Assembly: GCF_001747085.1 (NCBI RefSeq)
Contig: NZ_MDJD01000034.1
Coordinates: 248,001-312,000, forward strand
Source: Flavivirga aquatica
GTDB lineage: Bacteria; Bacteroidota; Bacteroidia; Flavobacteriales; Flavobacteriaceae
Length of the DNA: 64,000 bases
Reading direction: 5' to 3'
A model generated the notes under the pieces. It did not search any database. It was not told the origin of the DNA and saw only the letters and a program-made list of their open reading frames with translations. Positions 25,713 through 37,637 of this stretch are shown here, piece after piece. The translations under genes were made by a program, and so were the position numbers. Position 1 is the stretch's first letter. The number at the start of each line of letters is the position of its first letter.

Positions 25713-26906
25713 ATGCCAGGATTCGAATTATTTGGAGATTTAGAACGAAAAGAAGTTAATGATGTATTAGACAATGGTGTCCTAATGCGTTATGGGTTCG
25801 ACGGTATGCGAAATGGTCATTGGAAAGCCAAAGCATTAGAAGAAGAGCTAGGAAGTTTTTTTAAAACAAAACATGTACAATTAGTATCAAGCGGTACGGC
25901 AGCAGTTTCTGTAGCACTTGCGGCAGCAGGAGTAGGAGCTGGGGATGAAGTTATCATGCCTACTTTTACATTTGTAGCCAGTTTTGAAGCGATTATGATG
26001 TTAGGAGCCATACCTGTGTTAGTAGATATAGATGATACATTGGCATTAGATCCTAAAGCTGTAGAAGCGGCAATTACGCGAAAAACAAAAGCCGTTATGT
26101 TGGTGCAGATGTGCGGTAGTATGGGAGACATGGAAGCGCTACAAGCAATTTGTGATACACATAATTTGTTATTGGTAGAAGATGCTTGTCAAGCCATAGG
26201 AGGTAGTTATAAAGGAAAAGCACTTGGTAGTATTGGAGATTTAGGTTGTTTTTCGTTTGATTTCGTTAAAACAATAACTTGTGGAGAAGGTGGAGCAGTT
26301 ATAACTAACAATAATGACTATTATACAAATGCAGATCATTACAGCGATCATGGGCATGATCATGTAGGTAACGATAGAGGTGCAGAAACACATCCTTTTT
26401 TAGGTTATAACTTTAGGATTTCGGAATTACATGCAGCTGTAGGTTTAGCTCAAATAAAGCGTTTACCAGACTTTTTAGGTATTCAGAAGAGAAACTATAC
26501 CATATTAAGAGAAGCGTTAGCAGAAATCCCAGAAGTCACTTTTAGAACAGTTCCAGAAGGTGGTGAAGAAAGTTATGCTTTTTTAAACTTCTTTTTGCCA
26601 GATTTAGAAATTGCTCGTAAAGTTTCTGGAGAATTTAAAGAAAATGGAATAGACGTATGTTTCCATTATTACGATAATACCTGGCACTATATACGTAAAT
26701 GGGATCATTTAAAGGATTTAAAATCCCTATTTCCTATTTCTACCGAAGTTAAAGAAGGATTAAAATATCTTGAAACAAAAACATTTAATCAATCTGATAG
26801 TTATATTGCTAGAAATATATCTTGTTTAATAAAATTGTCTTGGACAGAAGAACAGGTTAAGGCAAGAGCGAATAAAATGGTTGAAACCATTAAAGCTTCC
26901 CTATAA
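25713..26906 (+). CDS. DegT/DnrJ/EryC1/StrS-family PLP-dependent aminotransferase
   Basis: A 397-residue aminotransferase of the sugar-aminotransferase type. Visible are the cofactor region LVSSGTAAVSVALAAAGVGA, the FPTFTFVA-like block (MPTFTFVASFEAI), EDACQAIGGSYKGK, and the PLP lysine in SFDFVKTITCGEGGAVI. These enzymes transfer amino groups to keto-sugars for antibiotics, LPS or glycans; other members work on cyclitols. No sugar-nucleotide genes lie nearby, so the substrate cannot be named. A strong bidirectional terminator follows. Confidence 0.9.
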   Translation: MPGFELFGDLERKEVNDVLDNGVLMRYGFDGMRNGHWKAKALEEELGSFFKTKHVQLVSSGTAAVSVALAAAGVGAGDEVIMPTFTFVASFEAIMMLGAIPVLVDIDDTLALDPKAVEAAITRKTKAVMLVQMCGSMGDMEALQAICDTHNLLLVEDACQAIGGSYKGKALGSIGDLGCFSFDFVKTITCGEGGAVITNNNDYYTNADHYSDHGHDHVGNDRGAETHPFLGYNFRISELHAAVGLAQIKRLPDFLGIQKRNYTILREALAEIPEVTFRTVPEGGEESYAFLNFFLPDLEIARKVSGEFKENGIDVCFHYYDNTWHYIRKWDHLKDLKSLFPISTEVKEGLKYLETKTFNQSDSYIARNISCLIKLSWTEEQVKARANKMVETIKASL

Positions 26907-26910
26907 TTAT

Positions 26911-26945
26911 AAAAACCTCCAAGATTTTAAATCTTGGAGGTTTTT
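26911..26945. terminator. Bidirectional terminator between the aminotransferase and ribB
   Basis: A perfect 15-bp stem (26911-26925 with 26931-26945, AAAAACCTCCAAGAT) around a 5-nt loop, with T-runs on both strands. It serves the two converging genes. Confidence 0.9.
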
Positions 26946-26988
26946 ATAAATTAATTTGTACTTATTCTACTAAAAGACAAAAATATTT

Positions 26989-28155
26989 TTAATACTTAAC
27001 ATATTCTAAAATCTCTAAACCATAACCAATTAAACCAACACGTTTAGTTTGTTCTGTATTAGAAATTAAACGAAGCTTATGTATGTTTAAATCATGTAGT
27101 ATTTGAGCACCAATACCAAAATCTCTAGAATCCATATTTATTTTAGGTGCCTTAATTATAGTATTTTCTTTTTGATTGTTACTTAAAAAAGACAAACGTT
27201 TTAATATATTCATAGATTGAGATTCTTGATTAATAAAGATAATAGCGCCCTTACCAGCTTCATTAACAAGTCTAAACATATTGTCTAACTGCTTATCTAC
27301 ATTATTTGTAAGTGTACCTAAAATATCGTTATTAATTAAGGTTGAATTTATTCTTGTAAGAATAGCTTCGTTGTCTTTCCATTGTCCTTTGGTTAAAGCA
27401 ATGTGAACTTGGTTATTTGTAGTTTGCTTATAAGCTCTTAATCTAAAACTTCCAAACCTAGTTTCAATTTGAAAATCCTCTTTTTTATCAATCAAAGAAT
27501 CATGCTGCATTCTATATGCTACTAAATCTTCAATAGATACAATTTTTAAATCAAGTTTTTTGGCTACTTTAATAAGTTGAGGTAACCTAGCCATTGTGCC
27601 ATCCTCATTCATAATCTCTACGATCACACCAGCAGGATTTAAACCCGCTAATCTTGCAAAATCTATAGCAGCCTCGGTATGTCCAGTTCTACGTAAAACA
27701 CCACCTTCTTTAGCTACCAAAGGAAAAATATGTCCAGGTCGTGCTAAATCAAGAGGTTTAGTATCATTACTAATTAAAGCTTTAACTGTTTTAGATCTGT
27801 CACTTGCAGAAATTCCTGTAGTAACACCATTACCCCTTAAATCTACTGATACAGTAAAGGCAGTCTCCATAGGATCTGTGTTATTACGAACCATCAGATT
27901 AAGTTCCAATTCTTTACACCTAGTTTCAGTTAAAGGTGTGCATATAAGACCTCTACCATGTGTAGCCATAAAGTTTATCATTTCTGGAGTTACTTTATCG
28001 GCAGCAGCTAAAAAATCACCTTCATTTTCACGATTTTCATCATCAACAACTATAATAACTTTTCCATTTCTTATATCGTCAATAGCCTCATGTATCGTAT
28101 TTAGCTTAAACTTTGGATCATTTTTTTGTGTCATGCTATCTGTATCTGCTATCAT
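26989..28155 (-). CDS. ribB: 3,4-dihydroxy-2-butanone 4-phosphate synthase with degenerate GTP cyclohydrolase II domain
   Basis: A 388-residue riboflavin-pathway protein. The RibB half (about 15-215) is complete: DDENRENEGDF for metal and substrate, HGRGLICTPL, TGISASDRSKT, and RPGHIFPLVAKEGGVLRRTG-HTEA. The second half has RibA landmarks (MDSRDFGIGAQIL and VGLIGYGLEI), but the zinc site of GTP cyclohydrolase II, normally three Cys in a GDVF-x-S-x-RCDCG block, is replaced by NDILGTLTNNVDKQLDN with no Cys. So RibA activity is unlikely and another ribA should exist. The gene starts 16 nt after the LptF/G-like gene, so both are co-transcribed. Confidence 0.92.
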   Translation of the reverse strand: MIADTDSMTQKNDPKFKLNTIHEAIDDIRNGKVIIVVDDENRENEGDFLAAADKVTPEMINFMATHGRGLICTPLTETRCKELELNLMVRNNTDPMETAFTVSVDLRGNGVTTGISASDRSKTVKALISNDTKPLDLARPGHIFPLVAKEGGVLRRTGHTEAAIDFARLAGLNPAGVIVEIMNEDGTMARLPQLIKVAKKLDLKIVSIEDLVAYRMQHDSLIDKKEDFQIETRFGSFRLRAYKQTTNNQVHIALTKGQWKDNEAILTRINSTLINNDILGTLTNNVDKQLDNMFRLVNEAGKGAIIFINQESQSMNILKRLSFLSNNQKENTIIKAPKINMDSRDFGIGAQILHDLNIHKLRLISNTEQTKRVGLIGYGLEILEYVKY

Positions 28156-28171
28156 TATGCAAAGATATTGC

Positions 28172-30142
28172 TTATTTTAAAGATTCTAAACAATTTTGTT
28201 TTAAGTCTTCTTTTATTTTAACATTTAAAAACATATAAGTTATCATATGTAAAGGAATTCCTAATATTAAAAGTAATAGCTTAGGTTTTTTCTCTTGCAT
28301 ATTTATATGCTTATAGAATTTGAATGTATTAACTAATGATTTTATATAGTAAATTATAAATAAGAGAAATGAACCAATACTAATTTTTATAGAAACATCA
28401 GCTACAGATGGTAGTTTGTTATTTTTACAAACAAAGAAAAGTACCAATAAAACAATAGCAATACCATATAAAACAACAGCAAACTTGGAGTATTTTTTAT
28501 AACCCTTAGCTAAAGCTTGAGATATCTCATAACCTTTATCGATTGTTATGCCTTTTTCACGTAATTGATCTATTGAAACACCATTAGTATTTAAAATATT
28601 AAGAGCTTCATATCTGGTTCCTTCTCCATGTCCAAGCGTTTTATAGTTTTGAATAAGGTCTATTAATGCTTCATGCTTATATGATGATAAGAATTTATAG
28701 TCTACACTGTCTTTTTCTTTTATCTTAAATATTTTCTTTAGAGGTACAGTAATAGAACCAAAAGATACTAAACCTTTATCGGCGGTAGCTCTCTTTGTTA
28801 AAAAGACACCCAGAGGTAACATAATAAGGGTAGAAAACCAACTGGCGAGTATAGGATTGAAGCTTCCGTTTTTAGCACTATTAATAGCAAAAATACCAAT
28901 AAAGTGATAGCTTAAAAATAAAATTATGGCTATAACCATGGGTAATCCAATGCCCCCTTTGCGTATTAGAGCACCTAATGGAGCACCTACAAAAAACAAA
29001 ATTATACAAGCAAAACCTAATGCAAATTTTTCGTGAAGTGAAATAATATGTCTATTCAACCATGCTTTTTGTGTTTTTCTAGTGTTTTCTTTAGATGTGA
29101 TAACTTGTTTTGAACTCTTCATGGCTTTTGCTACGGCATCAACTAATTCTAATTTGTCTTTAGTACTAAAAATATCTAAAAGATATTTTGGAGCAATAAT
29201 AGAGTCATTAACAATTTCTTTTTTATCTACAGGCTTTAAAAGTCCAGATCTTAGATGTAAATTTTTAGAAAATGATTCATAATCAGACTCACTTTTTATA
29301 ATAAGAGAGTCAATAGTTTTAGTCAAACCAATAACATCTAACATGTTGTATTTATCGGTTTTCGATTGTTCATCAAAATCGACTTTATTAAGCTGAGATA
29401 AATCTATATTAATAATCTTTTTTTCGAATGCACTTTTTATAAAAGGTTTTCTCTTTTTAGCTTTTGAATCTTTTGGATATTCATCTCTATAAAAATAGCC
29501 ATCGAGTAAAATAAGTTTTAAAACATCTGAGTTTTTTTCACTAAAAAGCTCTCCTTTTTTAGATATTATCGTCGTCTGGTTTCTTCTTCCATCTACAGAT
29601 TTAAGATGGATAATTACATCCTCTAAATATTGCCCTCGGTCACCACTTTTCTTTTTTACTTTTATGTTATAGGGGGTAGATTCTATTTGATTAAATTGCC
29701 CCTCGGCAATAGCCATACTAGGTTTTACTTTTGCTATATTTCTACGTAAGTTATAAGAGTTTAGTTCAGCCCAAGGAATCACATTATTTGAAAAGAAAAA
29801 TGTAGTAGTTGCTAAAATGACAATAAAAATACTGAGACCAGACATAGCACGTTGTAAAGAAATCCCTGTAGATTTCATGGCTGCGAATTCATAGTTTTCT
29901 GCAAAGCTACCAAATACCATAATAGAAGATAATAGTATAGTAAGAGGTAATACCAGCGGTATTAATTTGGGCATAAAGTAGACTAAAAACTTTACTATAA
30001 TCATAATATCAAGTTCCTTGCCAGCAAGTTCTTTTATATACAACCAAATAGTTTGTAAAATAAATATCAGCATGAGTATAAGAAACACGCTGATAAAAGT
30101 TTTAAGGTATGAGGTAATTATGTAACGGTCTAATATTTTCAT
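28172..30142 (-). CDS. LptF/LptG-family LPS-transport permease (YjgP/YjgQ)
   Basis: About 656 residues from the ATG at 30142 (MKILDRYIITSYLKTF, the usual opening). An ATG 13 codons upstream is less like the family. Transmembrane helices at the N-terminus (about 12-110) flank the conserved block PLTILLSSIMVFGSFAENYE-FAAMKSTGIS. A periplasmic beta-jelly-roll region follows, then more helices near 390-450 (FVGAPLGALIRKGGIGLPM). The tail is longer than in E. coli, with extra membrane segments near 550-620, as in other Bacteroidota. With LptB it would extract LPS from the inner membrane. Neighbours are lolA and ribB. Confidence 0.9.
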   Translation of the reverse strand: MKILDRYIITSYLKTFISVFLILMLIFILQTIWLYIKELAGKELDIMIIVKFLVYFMPKLIPLVLPLTILLSSIMVFGSFAENYEFAAMKSTGISLQRAMSGLSIFIVILATTTFFFSNNVIPWAELNSYNLRRNIAKVKPSMAIAEGQFNQIESTPYNIKVKKKSGDRGQYLEDVIIHLKSVDGRRNQTTIISKKGELFSEKNSDVLKLILLDGYFYRDEYPKDSKAKKRKPFIKSAFEKKIINIDLSQLNKVDFDEQSKTDKYNMLDVIGLTKTIDSLIIKSESDYESFSKNLHLRSGLLKPVDKKEIVNDSIIAPKYLLDIFSTKDKLELVDAVAKAMKSSKQVITSKENTRKTQKAWLNRHIISLHEKFALGFACIILFFVGAPLGALIRKGGIGLPMVIAIILFLSYHFIGIFAINSAKNGSFNPILASWFSTLIMLPLGVFLTKRATADKGLVSFGSITVPLKKIFKIKEKDSVDYKFLSSYKHEALIDLIQNYKTLGHGEGTRYEALNILNTNGVSIDQLREKGITIDKGYEISQALAKGYKKYSKFAVVLYGIAIVLLVLFFVCKNNKLPSVADVSIKISIGSFLLFIIYYIKSLVNTFKFYKHINMQEKKPKLLLLILGIPLHMITYMFLNVKIKEDLKQNCLESLK

Positions 30143-30336
30143 CTGATCAAACTTATTGTTTTTTATAGTAAGATTCAGCATTTATATGATAATCCTTGTA
30201 GGTGATTAAATTTTTAGTCATAAATGTTTTAAACATATAAATTTTACTAATAAATTGTTTAACAAGCTAATTCAAAAAAATTAAGAGCACATGCATAAAC
30301 AGCATTCTTATTTTTTTTATAAAGTTTGTTAAATAC

Positions 30337-30978
30337 CTAATCTAATTTGTTGATGTAATAATCTTTATATTTATTAGCATCAAAGGTAAATAAGGTTTTT
30401 GATAAAGGCGTATTCGTTTTAAAAGAATTAACAGTAAGTGTGGTTTTTGTACCGTTTTTACCAACTTGAATTAAATTATAGATGTGTTTAGTTTGCGCAT
30501 CAATACCCAAAAGAATATTCTTAATTTCAGAATTAGAATCAATTGGTGTAAGCTTTACATATTGAATTTTTCTGCCTTTTATATTTTGTTCAATATCTAA
30601 GTTATACATATAACCATCTTCATAAAAAGAGAGCATCTTACTTGGTGTTATAGCATCATTTTCATCATTAATTAGAGAAGAAATCGTTACTTCTTCGTCT
30701 TCAGGACTAATTGAATAAAGTGCTTTTCCGTCGAATAAGCGTGTCACTCCAAGAATATTTAATCTGTACTTATCACCTTGCATTACAACATCTCCCTTAG
30801 TTTCTTGTTTGATGTTCTCTGCAACATTCTCTAATGTATATTTAAAATCTAAAGAAATATTATCATAGCTTTTTACTTTTTTTGAAACTTCATTTAGTAA
30901 GGCTTTTCCTTTATTTTGAGAAAATCCAGTTAAGCTAATAGTAATACATAATATGGTTATAAAGTTTTTAATCGTCAT
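30337..30978 (-). CDS. lolA: Outer-membrane lipoprotein carrier protein LolA-like
   Basis: A 213-residue periplasmic protein with a signal peptide (about 1-20, ending GFSQ). The half-barrel LolA features are present: YDNISLDFKYTLEN, KGDVVMQGDKYRLNILG, then FDGKALYSISPEDEEVTI, and the late SFKTNTPLSKTLFTFDANKY. It shuttles lipoproteins from the inner to the outer membrane. It lies 18 nt after ftsK and upstream of the LPS permease, an envelope-related order seen in flavobacteria. Confidence 0.88.
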   Translation of the reverse strand: MTIKNFITILCITISLTGFSQNKGKALLNEVSKKVKSYDNISLDFKYTLENVAENIKQETKGDVVMQGDKYRLNILGVTRLFDGKALYSISPEDEEVTISSLINDENDAITPSKMLSFYEDGYMYNLDIEQNIKGRKIQYVKLTPIDSNSEIKNILLGIDAQTKHIYNLIQVGKNGTKTTLTVNSFKTNTPLSKTLFTFDANKYKDYYINKLD

Positions 30979-30996
30979 AGTGTTGTTCTAAATAAG

Positions 30997-33390
30997 TTAT
31001 ATTTCGTTTTCTAAATGTTGATCTAAAGCTATTAAATCTGGAACTAAAACTTGTCTTGCTTTACTACCTTCAAAAGGTCCAACTATTCCTGCGGCTTCTA
31101 ATTGATCAATTAATCTACCAGCTCTATTATAACCTAATTTTAATTTTCGTTGTAATAATGAAGCAGAACCTTGTTGAGCTGTTACAATAACAATAGCAGC
31201 GTCTTTAAATAGTTTATCTCTATCGGAGATGTCTATATCAAGACTTGTGCCACTTTCTTCTCCAACATACTCAGGAAGTAAATAAGCTTCAGGATATGCC
31301 TTTTGAGAACCAATAAAATCTGTAATTTTTTCAACCTCGGGTGTGTCTACAAAGGCACATTGTACACGAATTAGATCATTTCCTTGTGTATATAGCATAT
31401 CACCTCGACCAATAAGTTGATCTGCTCCAGAACCGTCTAAAATAGTACGTGAATCAATTTTTGAAGTTACTCTAAAAGCAATACGAGCAGGGAAATTTGC
31501 TTTTATAATACCAGTAATTACATTTACAGATGGACGTTGTGTAGCAATAATAAGATGAATACCAATGGCACGAGCTAATTGAGCTAAACGCGCAATAGGT
31601 GTTTCAACTTCCTTTCCAGCAGTCATTATTAAATCTGCAAACTCATCAACAACTAAAACTATATATGGTAAAAATTGATGGCCATCATTGGGGTTTAATT
31701 TACGAGCTTTAAATTTTGCGTTATATTCGGCTAAATTTCTACATAGTGCATTTTTAAGTAGCTCATAACGGTTATCCATTTCAATACACAAAGAGTTTAA
31801 TGTATTGATAACTTTAGTGTTATCTGTGATAATGGCATCTTCGCTATCTGGTAATTTTGCTAAGTAATGACGCTCAATTTTATTAAAAAGTGTTAGTTCT
31901 ACTTTTTTAGGATCTACTAAAACAAATTTAACTTCTGCAGGATGTTTTTTATAAAGTAATGATGTTAAAACAGCATTTAATCCAACAGATTTTCCTTGTC
32001 CTGTAGCACCAGCCATAAGTAAGTGAGGCATTTTAGCTAAATCTACTACGAAGGTTTCATTGCTAATTGTTTTTCCTAAAGCAATAGGAAGTAACATGTC
32101 TGATGTTTGAAACTTTTTTGAAGCAATTACAGAGCGCATAGATACAATGGTAGAGTTATTATTTGGTACTTCAATACCAATAGTACCCTTACCTGGTATA
32201 GGCGCTATAATACGAATACCAAGAGCAGAAAGAGACAATGCAATATCGTCCTCTAAATTTTTAATTTTTGAAATTCTAACACCTGCTTCTGGTACAATTT
32301 CATATAATGTAACTGTTGGTCCTATGGTTGCTTTAATGCTAGAAATACCTATTTTATAGTTGTTTAAAGTTTCAACAATTTTATTTTTATTCTCTTCAAG
32401 TTCTTCTTGATTTATAGTGATACCTTCTGTATCGTATTTTTTTAATAAATCTAATGTTGGAAATTGGAATTTTGCTAATTCTAGAGTTGGGTCGAATTGT
32501 CCAAAATCTTCTACCAATTTATTAGCTAAATTATCAGTTTCAGATTGTTCTTCTGGAACTTCTTTTACTTCCATTTCTAAAATAGATAAATCTTCTTCCT
32601 CTTCTTGTGCTACTTTTACCTCTAGAGTCGCTATGCTTACATCAGCTTTAACTTTTACTTCCTTTTTTACTGGAGTCTTATTATTCTCTAAAGGTACTTC
32701 AATAGTGGACTTAATGGCTTCAGCTTCTTCAGATAAATTGTTATCTATAGGGACAACAAGATCGTTTTTTAATTCTGAAAATTCATTTTTTATATCCTTT
32801 TTAGCTGATTTAAAAATATTTTTAAAACTTTCAAAAGTAAATTTAAAACGAATAGCCAGATAGGTTATTAACCCAAATAAGAGCAAGAGAGAAGTTCCTA
32901 TTTTTCCTATATAATCTTGTAGGTAAGTATTTAATTCATAACCAACAGTACCTCCTAAAATATCATTCTTTTTGCTAAAAAATCCTAAAAGAATAGATGC
33001 CCAAATAATAATAAATATACCCCAGAACCAGTGTTTTCTTAGTTTGGCTTTATTAATATCCATTAAAACATATACACCAGATAAGAAAATTAATCCAGAA
33101 TATATAAAAGAAGCAATACCAAAGCCACGTTGAATAAAAAAGTGACTTAACCATGCTCCAAATTGACTAATCCAGTTTTGGGTTTCAGATTTTCTAGAAG
33201 GAAGAGAATTTATAACGCTTTGATCTGCTTTTCCTGTAAAAAAGAAAGAGATAAAAGCAATACAAAGTATAATACCTAAAATTATGAGAAAGCTACCTAA
33301 AACCAGTTTTTGCTGACTAGACAGCTTAAGATTAGGTTTTTTAAATTTTTTTCTAGGTGCTTTTTTAGCTTTGGGTTTGCTTTTCGCCAT
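30997..33390 (-). CDS. ftsK: DNA translocase FtsK/SpoIIIE
   Basis: About 797 residues from the ATG at 33390 (MAKSKPKAKKAPRKKF). The alternative ATG at 33462 falls in the -7 promoter box, which rules it out. The N-terminus has about four to five membrane segments (residues 30-180), then an acidic linker, the alpha/beta motor with Walker A GATGQGKSVGLNA and Walker B YIVLVVDEFADLIM, and a C-terminal gamma winged helix (GSASLLQRKLKLGYNRAGRL) that reads KOPS-like sequences. It pumps DNA at the septum and helps resolve dimers through XerCD. It heads an operon with lolA. Confidence 0.96.
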   Translation of the reverse strand: MAKSKPKAKKAPRKKFKKPNLKLSSQQKLVLGSFLIILGIILCIAFISFFFTGKADQSVINSLPSRKSETQNWISQFGAWLSHFFIQRGFGIASFIYSGLIFLSGVYVLMDINKAKLRKHWFWGIFIIIWASILLGFFSKKNDILGGTVGYELNTYLQDYIGKIGTSLLLLFGLITYLAIRFKFTFESFKNIFKSAKKDIKNEFSELKNDLVVPIDNNLSEEAEAIKSTIEVPLENNKTPVKKEVKVKADVSIATLEVKVAQEEEEDLSILEMEVKEVPEEQSETDNLANKLVEDFGQFDPTLELAKFQFPTLDLLKKYDTEGITINQEELEENKNKIVETLNNYKIGISSIKATIGPTVTLYEIVPEAGVRISKIKNLEDDIALSLSALGIRIIAPIPGKGTIGIEVPNNNSTIVSMRSVIASKKFQTSDMLLPIALGKTISNETFVVDLAKMPHLLMAGATGQGKSVGLNAVLTSLLYKKHPAEVKFVLVDPKKVELTLFNKIERHYLAKLPDSEDAIITDNTKVINTLNSLCIEMDNRYELLKNALCRNLAEYNAKFKARKLNPNDGHQFLPYIVLVVDEFADLIMTAGKEVETPIARLAQLARAIGIHLIIATQRPSVNVITGIIKANFPARIAFRVTSKIDSRTILDGSGADQLIGRGDMLYTQGNDLIRVQCAFVDTPEVEKITDFIGSQKAYPEAYLLPEYVGEESGTSLDIDISDRDKLFKDAAIVIVTAQQGSASLLQRKLKLGYNRAGRLIDQLEAAGIVGPFEGSKARQVLVPDLIALDQHLENEI

Positions 33391-33459
33391 TAATGGTATA
33401 TTGTTTTCAAATTTAAATCCTGAAATAATTTCAGGGTTGAATTGTTTTTCACAATGCAA

Positions 33460-33467
33460 CAAAAATA
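33460..33467 (-). promoter_or_regulatory. -7 promoter box of ftsK (TATTTTTG)
   Basis: On the minus strand TATTTTTG matches the Bacteroidota -7 consensus TANNTTTG. A TTT triplet lies 19 bp upstream in place of the usual TTG. Transcription from here starts downstream of the ATG at 33462, so the ATG at 33390 must be the ftsK start. Confidence 0.6.
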
Positions 33468-33598
33468 CAAATTACTAACGTTAACGAAACTTTATTTTAA
33501 AAAATTGCAGAGCGATAATTTCAAAACAGGAGTCAAGTCTACTATTTCTTTAAATACGAGGAAACAGCTTAATTAGTTCTATATGTATATACAGTAGT

Positions 33599-33967
33599 TT
33601 AAAAAATCTTGGGAATATAAATAATTAATCCAATTATTGTAGCAAAAACAGCAGCTATAAAAACGGCACCAGCAGCTATATCTTTTATTAAGCCTATTTT
33701 ATTATGACGCTCTGGGTGAATAAAATTAGCAACTTCTTCAATGGCAGTATTAACACCTTCAATACTCATAACCAAACCAATGGCTAACATTTGTATAATC
33801 CATTCGTTTGAAGAAATATTAAAAAAGAATCCTGTTCCTGTAACCAGTAGTGCAATTACAAATTGAATTTTAATACTAGATTCTGTTTTTAGTAATAAAA
33901 CAGCACCTTTAAAAGCGTATCCTACGCTTTTAAGGCGGTTAACTAAGAAGGATTCTTTTTTAGACAT
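33599..33967 (-). CDS. dgkA: Diacylglycerol kinase family protein (DgkA/undecaprenol kinase)
   Basis: A 122-residue integral membrane kinase. The start RLKSVGYAFKGAVLLLKTE-SSIKIQF and the catalytic block MSIEGVNTAIEEVANFIHPE are characteristic, with Glu residues for metal and three transmembrane helices. After the catalytic helix comes KIGLIKDIAAGAVFIAAV. It phosphorylates diacylglycerol or undecaprenol for lipid recycling. It is 26 nt downstream of tpx on the same strand. Confidence 0.9.
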   Translation of the reverse strand: MSKKESFLVNRLKSVGYAFKGAVLLLKTESSIKIQFVIALLVTGTGFFFNISSNEWIIQMLAIGLVMSIEGVNTAIEEVANFIHPERHNKIGLIKDIAAGAVFIAAVFATIIGLIIYIPKIF

Positions 33968-33993
33968 TTTTGTGAGGCTAAACTAATAAAATG

Positions 33994-34497
33994 TTATGAA
34001 TATAAAGCTTCTAATGCAGCTTTGTAGTTTGGTTCATCAACAATTTCTGGAACTTGCTCTGTGTATAATATAGTACCGTTCTCGTCTAAAACTATAACAG
34101 ATCTAGAGTGTAATGTTTCTAAAGGACCATCAATAAAATCTAAACCATAAGCTTTACCAAATTCTCCAGTTTTATAGTCAGATAAGCTAATGACATTATC
34201 TAAACCTTCAGCACCACAAAAACGTGCATGAGCAAATGGTAAATCGTGAGAAATACAAAGCACTTTAGTGTTTTCTAATTCGCTAGCTTCTGTATTAAAT
34301 TGTCTAACAGACTGCGCACATGTTCCAGTGTCTATACTAGGAAAAATGTTTAATACCACTTTACTACCAGAAAAATCACTTAAACTTTTAGATGATAAAT
34401 CGTTTGCTGTTAATGTAAAGTCTGGAGCTTTAGTTCCAACTTTTGGTAAGTTTCCTGATGTATTTATTGCATTTCCTTTTAAAGTAACTGTTGCCAT
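33994..34497 (-). CDS. tpx: Thiol peroxidase (Tpx, atypical 2-Cys peroxiredoxin)
   Basis: About 167 residues from the ATG at 34497 (MATVTLKGNAINTSGNLP). The upstream ATG at 34533 adds 12 residues not typical for Tpx. The peroxidatic Cys is in SIDTGTCAQSVRQFN and the resolving Cys in ARFCGAEGLDNV, as in the family. It reduces lipid and hydrogen peroxides using thioredoxin. It is divergent from katG, so the 221-bp spacer probably holds peroxide-responsive control. Confidence 0.94.
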   Translation of the reverse strand: MATVTLKGNAINTSGNLPKVGTKAPDFTLTANDLSSKSLSDFSGSKVVLNIFPSIDTGTCAQSVRQFNTEASELENTKVLCISHDLPFAHARFCGAEGLDNVISLSDYKTGEFGKAYGLDFIDGPLETLHSRSVIVLDENGTILYTEQVPEIVDEPNYKAALEALYS

Positions 34498-34706
34498 TTT
34501 TTCGGTTTTATATTGAAAGTTAAAAATAGACATTATACTTATAAGTTATCTAATTAATAAAGCACAAATTTCCTTTATTAAAATAATAAATATTTATTGA
34601 TTTTTTTTTTACTATAGCAAAAACTTATAATAAAATAAGGACAATCAATTTTTTATACGTTGAGTTGGCTTCATAATTTATTAATTTTAAGGAATAAATA
34701 AATTAA

Positions 34707-36917
<2,211 letters not shown>

Positions 36918-37057
36918 TTTTATATTATTTAATGTTATAGAAAATAATGAGCTAGTTGAAATTGAGATAAGTATGTTTTTATACTTGTCTCAATTTTTTA
37001 TTAGTATGAAATTATTTTTAAAAATATTAGATTTAATTGGTACGAAAGAATAAAAGT

Positions 37058-37531
37058 ATGAATAAAATAGACCGTTTTTTTGATGCTATTCGTTCAAATG
37101 AAAATGAACAGGTAGCACTTATGTTAAAATCAAACCCGGAATTAATAAACTCAAAAGATTCTAGAGGTTTTACTCCTTTAATTTTTGCTTCTTATTTTGA
37201 TAAAGATACTATAGTGGAAACATTGTTAGAAAATAATGCATTAATTGATGCTAGGGATGCATCTGGAAATACAGCGCTAATAGGGGTTTCTTTTAAAGGG
37301 AATAGCTTATTAGCTAGACGTTTTATAGAAAACGGTGCAGATATTAATGCTAAAAATGGTAGCAGTGTAACGCCTATTACATTTGCATCTATGTATAATC
37401 AAAAAACTATTGTAGAATTATTACTTGATCATAACGCTGATAAGACTATTAAAGATAGTCAAGGTAAAACAGCTATAGATTATGCTAGAGAAAAAGGATT
37501 TGATACTATTGTTACTTTATTAAATGATTAG
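37058..37531 (+). CDS. Ankyrin-repeat protein next to katG (AnkB-like)
   Basis: About 157 residues from the ATG at 37058; a longer frame would need TTG at 37037. Four ankyrin repeats are visible: SRGFTPLIFASYFDKDTIVE, SGNTALIGVSFKGNSLLARR, NGSSVTPITFASMYNQKTIV and QGKTAIDYAREKGFDTIV. No signal peptide. In Pseudomonas a similar ankyrin protein beside a catalase gene is needed for full catalase activity, and the same link is likely here by position after katG. The binding partner is inferred. Confidence 0.9.
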   Translation: MNKIDRFFDAIRSNENEQVALMLKSNPELINSKDSRGFTPLIFASYFDKDTIVETLLENNALIDARDASGNTALIGVSFKGNSLLARRFIENGADINAKNGSSVTPITFASMYNQKTIVELLLDHNADKTIKDSQGKTAIDYAREKGFDTIVTLLND

Positions 37532-37588
37532 TTTTCATTTCAAGTATTTTTGTGTAATAAATGTCAGGACGAGACAATTTTAAAATAG

Positions 37589-37616
37589 AAAAACCACTTC
37601 AATTGAAGTGGTTTTT
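37589..37616. terminator. Bidirectional terminator (28-bp perfect palindrome)
   Basis: Arms 37589-37602 and 37603-37616 form a perfect hairpin with core ACCACTTCAATTGAAGTGGT and a T-run on the plus strand (A-run on the left). It separates the ankyrin gene from the converging small gene. Confidence 0.88.
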
Positions 37617-37637
37617 TATCATACTATTATTTCTTTT

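Noticed and set aside
27596-28180. Plus-strand frame of 194 codons opposite ribB
   Set aside because: It is antisense to the fully conserved RibB domain and its low-complexity Ser/Ile-rich protein is typical of shadow frames.
32417-32863. Plus-strand frame of 148 codons opposite ftsK
   Set aside because: It is the shadow of the acidic FtsK linker; the Ser-rich translation has no features of a real protein.
33388-33462. Longer ftsK start at 33462
   Set aside because: The extra 24 residues overlap the promoter -7 box and resemble no FtsK N-terminus, whereas MAKSKPKAKK at 33390 does.
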